A program made the position numbers and the translations under genes. A DNA stretch of 52,868 nt. Origin: Fidelibacterota bacterium (GTDB lineage: Bacteria > Fidelibacterota > Marinisomatia > SCGC-AAA003-L08 > D37C17). The notes under the pieces are model-generated. The model made no database searches, was not told the DNA's origin, and saw only the letters and a list, made by a program, of their open reading frames with translations. The stretch is from contig JACNLQ010000082.1 of assembly GCA_014381415.1 (NCBI GenBank), forward strand, positions 1-52,868. The letters are read 5' to 3'. Each line of letters begins with the position of its first letter. Position 1 is the stretch's first letter. Of the stretch, positions 31,240-38,570 are shown piece by piece.

Positions 31240-34194
31240 CTAAAATGGATTAATAAGAGAATAGCGGGTATAAAAGAATGGCTCCATCTTTTCCTGCCAC
31301 CTTTCCAGTTCTTGAGCATAACCTACCGAAATAAAAAATAAGGGATTATCTTCAATTTTCCAGGCATATTTCAATTCATAACCAGCTGTAATAATTATAT
31401 CCCCCGTATCCTTGCCATCTGACCAGACTTGTCCAAAATCAGAAAAGATTGCCCCACTGATATCACCAATGGTAACGCCCAATACATTTGCGGGAATCGA
31501 AGGTAAAAGGGGCATGCGCAATTCCGATGTACCATAAGCCATTAAATCACCAATTTTTATTTCATCAGATCCCCTGATATTCATATTTTCATACAACCCA
31601 CCGGTTCCTCCATTCCCCGGAAAATAAATAGCATGATCCCGTGAAAACCCTACATATTCTTGTGCAGGTGGACTTCCCCATAACTTCATACCCTTAGCCC
31701 TTATAAATAATACTGCCGGCTTTAAGGGGTGATTTAAATAAGAATCTATTGTGAGGCGATTATAAGAAAAGTCCCCGATAATTTCTTTGATGGCAATATC
31801 CAATAGTCCTTTTAATCCCCATCCTTTAGTTGGCAGAGAAATATTAGACTTATGTGGTCGCCTTTGGGTAAAGGTATAGGCAAAGGTGATTACCCCTTCC
31901 TTACCACCCTCCGGCTCTGGTAAGTCTGTAAATTCATGAAAATAGGTGGTATCCAAATCAACATCTACAGAATCCCAGGGCATGGTTGGAATTTGTCTTT
32001 TATGAATGGTTGTATTAACCATAAAAGTATGGTTAGCTGCAACATAGTCTCCCCTATTAAAAGGGATGCTAAACCACACATCTCCCCCATCAAACTTTTC
32101 CAAAAGTCCGCTGTAAGACTCATCATAATATCGGAATGACCATGCAATATTATTATACACATTTATTCCCCACAGAGGCCCGTGTTGGGCATTTATATAG
32201 CTAAGTGAATAAAATATTGTTTTAAAATCCCAGCCGGTATAACCACCAAGTCCCGTTAAAATATGCTTCCCAAGGGCATCATTCCATGCGGTAAATCCGA
32301 TGGGGATATCTAAAGGTAATAAAAAACTGGTCATGTGCCTGGGATATTTATAAAACCGGTATTTTTCATCCTCTATAATTGTAACAGGATTATAAGCGTT
32401 AATTCCCGTTAAAATATGTTCTGGACTTCGCATACGCCATGATGTGAAATCTTTGTGTAAATTCAGGGTTGAGGTGGTGATATCTCTTCCAGGATTAACT
32501 TCAACAATACGGACTGAATCTACATCTGTTAGTGTCCTGGCTAAAATACTGTTTCCATTTGGATTCCATTGCACTGACCAAATGCCATCGGCACAGTCAG
32601 TTAGCATGGCAGACTCTCCATTTGCAATAGTCACCGTATGAATATTGGGGGTAGAGCCGGTATGAGAGGTGTAGCTGATAGACTTCCCATCGGGATGCCA
32701 AACCGGAAGATAATCCACTGCAGGGTCATCCGTTAGACGAATGTTTTCTTTAGACGCCAAGTTAAGGAGATAGAGATCAGTGTTGGCATTTGAGTCTGAC
32801 ATGGCATACACTAAAGATTTTCCATCCGGTGAAAGCGCAATTGTCATTATTTGAATATTATCCTCATAACTGGTGATCGCCTGGTTTGCTTTTGTAGTGA
32901 GATCAATATGGAAAATATTAGCTACTCCCTTTTCATGGCTGATATAATACAACCCCGTTTCATTTTGATCCCAAACGGGGAAAGCAGCACGGCTATTCTC
33001 AGTGACCCAATAAGCCTTCTTTTTCTCTTTGTCATAAATCCGAATATCCCATAAAAATGATCCGTGCTTGCCGGAGCGGAATTTTGCGTAAACCAGCCTG
33101 TTATTATCAGATGACCAGGCCAATGTTTGATGGAAGCGGCCATAGTCAATTTCTTCCTTAATATATTTTGGTTTGGGTGGTTTGTCTTTATCCTCATCCT
33201 TTTTCTTTTTAAATATCTCCTTAAAAAACTTTTTCACCTTTTTATCCTTGGGTTTGGAAGTATCTTGAATAGCTATAAACAGAGATTGATCCCATTGATC
33301 TTTATCATCTTTTCCACTGAGTGCGATATGAAGGCTATCCGGTGAAATTGAAAATGTGGACATCTTTTTAATAGGTAGGGTAGCAACTTCACCTAAATCT
33401 TTATAGGTTTCCTTTTGAGCCCGGTAACCATAGTAATAGGTGTTCATAGTACGTCGCCAATCTTCTTCAAATTGTTGTACAGTAACACCGGTATGTTCTT
33501 TGAATGCTTTTTTAAAATTTAGCAATTTCAAGCCATTTCGGTGGCTCATAATATTAATCAAGGTTGAATCGCCCCATTTTTCTCCCATCATTAATAATTT
33601 TGAATATCCATCATGATGTGGGTCCATTTCATTCATTTTATTTTTATAAACATGATATTTGTGAGAAATATCTGCACGATGAGGTCTCCAGCGCTCAGTC
33701 ATATATTCTGCAAGACCTTCTACAAACCAGCCTGGTACTCCCGAGTAAATTGAATTTAATGGCTCGGGCATCCAGGTTTTTACCGCATTAAAATACATGA
33801 GATGCTGGAGTTCATGGGCCAACACTTGATAGACCCATTTTTCATCCTCCAGCCAGATGGCAGCATCATTTTGATCCACCCAGATAAAGGTCTGATTGGT
33901 GGGCATGGCATACCCATTCATAATTTCATCTTCAGCAGTGAAAATGACATCAATTATGGGGACCGTCTCTAAACCTATCTGCTTTAATAGCGTGGGGTGA
34001 ATCTGCTCTGCCATGCTGGCACCCTGCTTGGCAATTTCTTCAATCCCCTGGTGGTAGTGTACCCGGTAATGTTCGGTTGTTAGTGTACTCCATTTGAGTT
34101 CATTATGGACTCTTCCGGTCATCATCCAAGGTCCCTGGCCAAATACCGAAGTAACTATTAAAATAATGGTTAGAAATTTGAGTTTTTTTGCCAT
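31240..34194 (-). CDS. Peptidase-MA-like zinc protease with TolB-type propeller and C-terminal barrel
   Basis: A protein of about 984 residues from the chosen start at MAKKLKFLTIILIV, which has AAGGAAA before it and gives a clean signal peptide; an in-frame ATG at 34267-34269 would add 25 residues and spoil it. It carries a gluzincin motif HELQH (residues about 127-131) with a second Glu in EGLAEYM (about 163). A WD40-like/TolB beta-propeller follows (LSPDGKSLVYAMSD, WHPDGKSISYTSH, WNPNGNSILA), then a C-terminal outer-membrane barrel with an RGS motif of the surface-antigen (Omp85-like) type. The arrangement suggests a protease held at the outer membrane. Function is inferred from the domains. 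Confidence 0.85.
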   Translation of the reverse strand: MAKKLKFLTIILIVTSVFGQGPWMMTGRVHNELKWSTLTTEHYRVHYHQGIEEIAKQGASMAEQIHPTLLKQIGLETVPIIDVIFTAEDEIMNGYAMPTNQTFIWVDQNDAAIWLEDEKWVYQVLAHELQHLMYFNAVKTWMPEPLNSIYSGVPGWFVEGLAEYMTERWRPHRADISHKYHVYKNKMNEMDPHHDGYSKLLMMGEKWGDSTLINIMSHRNGLKLLNFKKAFKEHTGVTVQQFEEDWRRTMNTYYYGYRAQKETYKDLGEVATLPIKKMSTFSISPDSLHIALSGKDDKDQWDQSLFIAIQDTSKPKDKKVKKFFKEIFKKKKDEDKDKPPKPKYIKEEIDYGRFHQTLAWSSDNNRLVYAKFRSGKHGSFLWDIRIYDKEKKKAYWVTENSRAAFPVWDQNETGLYYISHEKGVANIFHIDLTTKANQAITSYEDNIQIMTIALSPDGKSLVYAMSDSNANTDLYLLNLASKENIRLTDDPAVDYLPVWHPDGKSISYTSHTGSTPNIHTVTIANGESAMLTDCADGIWSVQWNPNGNSILARTLTDVDSVRIVEVNPGRDITTSTLNLHKDFTSWRMRSPEHILTGINAYNPVTIIEDEKYRFYKYPRHMTSFLLPLDIPIGFTAWNDALGKHILTGLGGYTGWDFKTIFYSLSYINAQHGPLWGINVYNNIAWSFRYYDESYSGLLEKFDGGDVWFSIPFNRGDYVAANHTFMVNTTIHKRQIPTMPWDSVDVDLDTTYFHEFTDLPEPEGGKEGVITFAYTFTQRRPHKSNISLPTKGWGLKGLLDIAIKEIIGDFSYNRLTIDSYLNHPLKPAVLFIRAKGMKLWGSPPAQEYVGFSRDHAIYFPGNGGTGGLYENMNIRGSDEIKIGDLMAYGTSELRMPLLPSIPANVLGVTIGDISGAIFSDFGQVWSDGKDTGDIIITAGYELKYAWKIEDNPLFFISVGYAQELERWQEKMEPFFYTRYSLINPF

Positions 34195-34261
34195 TGATTT
34201 CCTTTTTTGTAAATAAAACAATGTGTTTTTGTGCAGAATAGCCACTTTGAAAAAGATGTAG

Positions 34262-35788
34262 CTACCCAACTATTTTAAAGGTACCGCCCCGGCGTATATC
34301 ACTTACACCTTCAGTTAAAGTGACGGCATTTACACCACCAAAAAATAGATTCTTTTCTTCAAATGGATGAAGAGTAAAATTTTCAGGTAAATCGATTTTA
34401 TCCAAAGAAATACCTGGTTCATGGTACAATTTATTACCTTCCAAATGGATTCTCGGTGCAATAATTGCCTCCTCAAGCCCAATCCCTTTCACCATATAAT
34501 TAAGGATAACCTGTACGATGGCAGATCTGATACGATTACTTCCCCCGCTTCCTAATAAAATGAAGGGTAGATTATCTTTCAAAATAATGGTGGGTGATAC
34601 CATAGTGGGTAGCCGCATAGGATGACGCCATTGGTGAAATCCCAAAGGATTCAGATCTTCCTCCCCCAGCATATTATTCATCATGATGCCTGTGCTCGGA
34701 AGAATATACCCACAGCCCTCCCCATTGGTGGTGGTAACACCGGCACAGTTCATATCTTTATCAATTACACTCACATGGGTAGTTTCTCCCCTGCCGGGAA
34801 TTGTAAAATCATTTTCCGATATCAAGCATTGAGATAGAAATCTTTCTAAATTCCCGTTAAATATTTCAGTTTCTAGCAACTGCTCAACCTGATATTCCTT
34901 ATTGGGGTTGGTGCAGATTTCCTTCCGAGCCAAATTAGTGACTGCCATGGCATGAATAATATGACCAATATGTAAATCCTTTAATTTTCCTTCTTCCAAT
35001 AGACGGAGTAAAAAAATGATAAGCGTCCCCCCGGAAGAGGGTGCTGGATTGGAATATACCTGTGTTCCCATAAAATTAGTCATTACCGGTTTCCGAACGG
35101 CAACATGATAAAGACTCATTGATTTTTCATTCAATAATCCCTCATCTCCAAAAGTCTGGGCAATGAGTTCAGCATATTCCCCTAAATAAAAAGAGGTTGC
35201 ACCTTCCCAAGAAACCCGCTCAAGAAATTCTGCAAAATCTGAATTAATAAAACGGTGACCTTCTGATAACATTTCTCCATTCGAGCAGAACAAATCTCGC
35301 CCTGCCTGAGTATGGGTAAATATGGGCTCTAAAATTTTAAAGATATATGCCTGTTTCTTATTGACCACATATCCTTCCCGAGCTAATTTTATGGCTGGTT
35401 CCATGACAACTGGTAGGGGAAGAACTCCAAACTGTTCCTGCACAATTATTAATCCCAATAATGTGCCCGGCACTGCCGCAGAGCCTTTACCAATATGGAA
35501 CGTCTGGGAAGAATCACCAAAATCCACTTCTACACCAAAGAAATCAAGTTCTTTCTTTTCTGTTCGGGGAGGTGTGTCAACAAAAAAATCGTACACTACC
35601 GGCTGTGCATCAGATTTACGGATCATCATGGCACCACCGCCCCCTGCGCCGGTGAGGGCAAACTCAGAGGTCATGGAGGTAAACACAGCAGCCACGGCAG
35701 CATCAAAGGCATTACCACCTGCCCTTAATATTTCAGCGCCTGCCTCAGTAGCTTCTTTGGAGCCGGTGGAGATAATACCTTTATTCAT
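34262..35788 (-). CDS. ggt: Gamma-glutamyltransferase
   Basis: A 508-residue Ntn-hydrolase proenzyme. The N-terminal GGNAFDAAVAAVFTSMTSEFALTGAGGGGAMM is characteristic. The autoprocessing nucleophile Thr lies in ETTHVSVID, and downstream GYILPSTGIMMNNMLGEEDLNP and the LLGSGGSNRIRSAI segment complete the small subunit. No signal peptide is visible at this start, which is unusual for a periplasmic Ggt; either it is cytoplasmic or an upstream start is missed, but the region before the ATG shows no good alternative. It breaks down or transfers the gamma-glutamyl group of glutathione-like thiols. Confidence 0.9.
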   Translation of the reverse strand: MNKGIISTGSKEATEAGAEILRAGGNAFDAAVAAVFTSMTSEFALTGAGGGGAMMIRKSDAQPVVYDFFVDTPPRTEKKELDFFGVEVDFGDSSQTFHIGKGSAAVPGTLLGLIIVQEQFGVLPLPVVMEPAIKLAREGYVVNKKQAYIFKILEPIFTHTQAGRDLFCSNGEMLSEGHRFINSDFAEFLERVSWEGATSFYLGEYAELIAQTFGDEGLLNEKSMSLYHVAVRKPVMTNFMGTQVYSNPAPSSGGTLIIFLLRLLEEGKLKDLHIGHIIHAMAVTNLARKEICTNPNKEYQVEQLLETEIFNGNLERFLSQCLISENDFTIPGRGETTHVSVIDKDMNCAGVTTTNGEGCGYILPSTGIMMNNMLGEEDLNPLGFHQWRHPMRLPTMVSPTIILKDNLPFILLGSGGSNRIRSAIVQVILNYMVKGIGLEEAIIAPRIHLEGNKLYHEPGISLDKIDLPENFTLHPFEEKNLFFGGVNAVTLTEGVSDIRRGGTFKIVG

Positions 35789-35947
35789 GGGTGGAAATTT
35801 ATTATTTTGTAGCTGTTATAGATGGAAGGATATTTTTTCAGTAGGGGACGGTTTCAAATCGTTCCATTTTCGTTGGGCGGAATTAAATTCTACCCCTACG
35901 GGTTTTAAATTTATGTTAATTCCCAGCATTCTGTGGGATAAAAGTGA

Positions 35948-37342
35948 TTAATCATTACCTAAAATCAAGTTCACAATGGCAATAATATCTAAAATATTCA
36001 GGATACCATTTTCATCCATATCAGCGGCTAATTCCTGGGAGGGGGTAAACTCAGAAAATCCCAATACAACATTTGCCAATGCTACCAAATCTAAAATGTT
36101 AATCTCACCATCACTATTACAATCACCAGGCAGGACCATAAATTGATCAACGTGGGCTATGAGTGCTCGGAGTGATATTTCAGTGGCTTGGCGGGCAGTG
36201 TCCCAATTAATTTGTTTGCCTACATGAATATGCCCCCCGGCAAAACAGGGAATCTCAACATCCTCATCATAATTTTCTTTATACCAGACACCATGATAAC
36301 CAGCAAATTCTGATAAAAACATTCCTGCATTGGTATCATCCAAATAGGGGTCCAGTCCAATTTCTGCTCTGATGATTTCCGTAATGATGGCTTCCACCGG
36401 CAGGCTGGTGAAGCGCACATGATAATTTTCTACGGTGTCATCAGGGGGATTTGGAGTAGGCAGAAATGGAGTGGTATAATCATCGTACCAGTTGGTGCGG
36501 TTTACTACTCGGTTTTCCAGCTCCCAACTCATATCATTAAACCCACGACTGAAGGTCATAACAGCAACAGGTTGTACCGATTCAATAATGGGCCAGTAAT
36601 CCTGTGAGAAATCTTGATAATCTACTTCAAGTTCGCCAAATCCCTGTCCGCAATTATTGCAGTCCGCTGGTGTAAATTCTGGGAAAAAGGAAACCACATC
36701 ATAGCCTAAGTCTTCCCAGTTTTCACCCTGCCAGCCCTCGGGATTTAGTTCAGCATCCTGACTGAAATGGCGTACCATTTCGTTGGTTGGCGGCCAGTAA
36801 CCAGTGAGCATTATTTTTGGGTTTTCCCGGGATTGATTTATTAATATTGAGGCCGGATTATCCTTAACAACTGTTTCAGCGATATAGTCAACTTGAATAC
36901 CCGTAACGGTGAAATTACCTTGAAATTCTGGAAATACAGGTTCACTGTATTCTAAAATAAGATTACTGGATTTAAATCTTCCACTCAATAATTCCGATTC
37001 AGATGAGTAAAGATAAGGACCTGTATAGGAATCTGAATTGTTAAAAATAAATAGCCTTCCCGCTTGGGGGATATTCCAATTACTAATTAATAGATAACCG
37101 GTTTTTAATTCGGGTAAAATGAGTTCTAATCTCCAAATAAATTGGGTGGGGAGAATCGTTAAATAAGCATTATCACGGAAGTCAATTGTAAAATCTTCAG
37201 AATTAAGAAATATACTATTATATGAGAATTCTACGCCTTCGTTTTCCAAACTAAAGGGGGTATATGCAGGTGCAACCTGGGCAGACATAGGCTTGAAGAT
37301 GGAAGAGGTAAGAAGTAAGAGTTTTATGAGCTTAGTTATCAT
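35948..37342 (-). CDS. Secreted pyroglutamyl-peptidase-like (C15 fold) protein with dockerin-type domain
   Basis: A 464-residue exported protein. A signal peptide (1-21) precedes a beta-rich domain (30-160). Residues about 175-397 resemble pyrrolidone-carboxyl peptidase: KIMLTGYWPPTNE, SRGFNDMSWELENRVVNRTNW, VRFTSLPVEAIITEIIRAE, NAGMFLSEFAGYHGVWY and GGHIHVG. The catalytic Cys of true C15 enzymes, expected in the NAG-F-x-C-N segment, is replaced (MFLSEFAGYH). Residues 405-464 are a dockerin-like pair of calcium loops (GDCNSDGEINILDLV, ADMDENGILNILDII). It is either a divergent carboxypeptidase-like enzyme or a non-catalytic binder. Confidence 0.72.
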   Translation of the reverse strand: MITKLIKLLLLTSSIFKPMSAQVAPAYTPFSLENEGVEFSYNSIFLNSEDFTIDFRDNAYLTILPTQFIWRLELILPELKTGYLLISNWNIPQAGRLFIFNNSDSYTGPYLYSSESELLSGRFKSSNLILEYSEPVFPEFQGNFTVTGIQVDYIAETVVKDNPASILINQSRENPKIMLTGYWPPTNEMVRHFSQDAELNPEGWQGENWEDLGYDVVSFFPEFTPADCNNCGQGFGELEVDYQDFSQDYWPIIESVQPVAVMTFSRGFNDMSWELENRVVNRTNWYDDYTTPFLPTPNPPDDTVENYHVRFTSLPVEAIITEIIRAEIGLDPYLDDTNAGMFLSEFAGYHGVWYKENYDEDVEIPCFAGGHIHVGKQINWDTARQATEISLRALIAHVDQFMVLPGDCNSDGEINILDLVALANVVLGFSEFTPSQELAADMDENGILNILDIIAIVNLILGND

Positions 37343-37665
37343 TTTGTCTTCTCCTTGTCATTCCCGCCTGCCATCAATAAACAGCTGTGGCGGGCAGGCT
37401 GACGACGGAAGAATCTTAATAGTTTATTTTTATAATCATCAATAGATTGAGACCCTTCGTGCTTCAGGGTGACAGAAAATAGTAATCTGTGATTATCTGT
37501 GTTCATCGGTGGTTAATTAACCCAATTCCTCCAAGATGATTATAAATTGCCTTAAAACCATTTTGTAATATACAACAGCCGGAAGAAATTCAAAGTGAGG
37601 AGCTTCTCGCGAGATTTTCTAGGGAAAGGAATGTTGTTTCATCATTATCCCAACTTAAGATGAGG
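37343..37665. other. Intergenic region with inverted repeat, 323 bp
   Basis: This gap upstream of the C15-like gene holds CCCGCC...GGCGGG complementarity around 37364-37394 (hairpin with a loop of about 20 bases) and the REP-like element at 37408-37475. The remaining bases up to 37665 show no gene, promoter or terminator that I can support. Confidence 0.5.
37408..37475. repeat. REP-like palindromic element, copy 2
   Basis: Begins GAAGAATCTTAAT and ends TTCAGGGTGACAG; it aligns along its length with 17742-17808 (shared GAAGAATCT, AAT, TTTA, TTTTT, GATTGAGA, CTTCG, CAG, TGACAG). The two copies differ at many positions, so they are old members of a dispersed intergenic family. Other copies are expected in the genome. 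Confidence 0.6.
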
Positions 37666-37896
37666 CTAAATCACTCGATAAACTATTACGCCAATCATAA
37701 CAACTATAGATGTAATAATTAATGAAGCACCATAATTACCAGCCTTTATCTCAGACCATTGGTTGATATTAGGTGTCAGTTTATCAAATACAGTTAAAGC
37801 AATACTAATACCTAATGAAAATCCTATGGAAGCAGCAATGGCCCAGCCAATGGCTCTGAGGTATTCTATTATTTGTGCGTTTAATTCAAGTCCCAT
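37666..37896 (-). CDS. DUF350-type small membrane protein
   Basis: A 76-residue protein with two hydrophobic helices (residues about 11-35 and 54-74) joined by FDKLTPNINQWSEIKAGNYGAS, a loop typical of the DUF350 (UPF0719-type) family, which often pairs with other membrane stress proteins. The length equals a single DUF350 repeat. It starts 11 bases after the msrA stop, suggesting cotranscription; a redox or envelope-stress role is only contextual. Confidence 0.7.
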   Translation of the reverse strand: MGLELNAQIIEYLRAIGWAIAASIGFSLGISIALTVFDKLTPNINQWSEIKAGNYGASLIITSIVVMIGVIVYRVI

Positions 37897-37907
37897 TTAT
37901 TATCCTT

Positions 37908-38519
37908 TCATTTGTTTATTTTAAGCTTTTCTAATTTTGGTTTTATCACCAACTGACAATAGGGGGCATTTTTGTTAATTCTATAATAATCCTGATGATA
38001 ATTTTCGGCAATATAAAATTTTGTTGATGGCGTTATTTCAGTTACAATCGGGTCTGAATATAACTTTATTTTATCAGTAGAATTTTTTGACTGTAGGGCC
38101 ACTTTTTTCTGACTCTCAGAATGAAAATAAATTGCAGACCGGTATTGAGTACCAGTATCAGCACCCTGTCGGTTTAAAGTGGTGGGATCATGGGATTTCC
38201 AGAATATATCCAACAGTTTTTCATAGCTGATAATTGTTGAATCAAAATCAATCTGGATCACCTCAGCATGTCCGGTTTTACCTGTACAAATATCTTCATA
38301 AGTGGGATTATCAGTGGAACCCCCAGTGTACCCGGCTCTTACATCCAGCACACCTTCAATATCCTGGAAAACTGCCTCTACACACCAGAAACATCCTGCA
38401 CCAAAAGTAGCTTGTTCAATGTTCAGATTTATATTTTTTTCTATTTCTGCCAAAATGAATCCTAAAATAATCCCTATAAAATAAACCGGTATAAGTCTTT
38501 TATTACAGCCATAGTTCAT
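37908..38519 (-). CDS. msrA: Peptide-methionine (S)-S-oxide reductase, exported
   Basis: A 203-residue MsrA with the catalytic FGAGCFWCVEAVF (C43), GYTGGSTDNPTYEDICTG and TGTQYRSAIYF motifs. An N-terminal hydrophobic segment (residues about 10-25) points to membrane anchoring or export, so it probably repairs oxidised methionine in envelope proteins rather than in the cytoplasm. It is divergent from the caspase-barrel gene with 51 bp between starts, and followed by the DUF350 gene. Confidence 0.95.
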   Translation of the reverse strand: MNYGCNKRLIPVYFIGIILGFILAEIEKNINLNIEQATFGAGCFWCVEAVFQDIEGVLDVRAGYTGGSTDNPTYEDICTGKTGHAEVIQIDFDSTIISYEKLLDIFWKSHDPTTLNRQGADTGTQYRSAIYFHSESQKKVALQSKNSTDKIKLYSDPIVTEITPSTKFYIAENYHQDYYRINKNAPYCQLVIKPKLEKLKINK

Positions 38520-38570
38520 GCCTCAATTTAATTAATAAATGGTTAATCTTTTTGATGTAATTTTCGGTAT

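Noticed and set aside
34195-34269. Longer start of the metalloprotease-barrel gene at 34267-34269
   Set aside because: It overlaps the ggt stop and spoils the signal peptide; a good ribosome site lies before the later ATG.
35322-35951. 209-codon plus-strand frame over ggt
   Set aside because: It lies entirely opposite a clear gamma-glutamyltransferase; its low-complexity Ala/Pro composition reflects the ggt codons.
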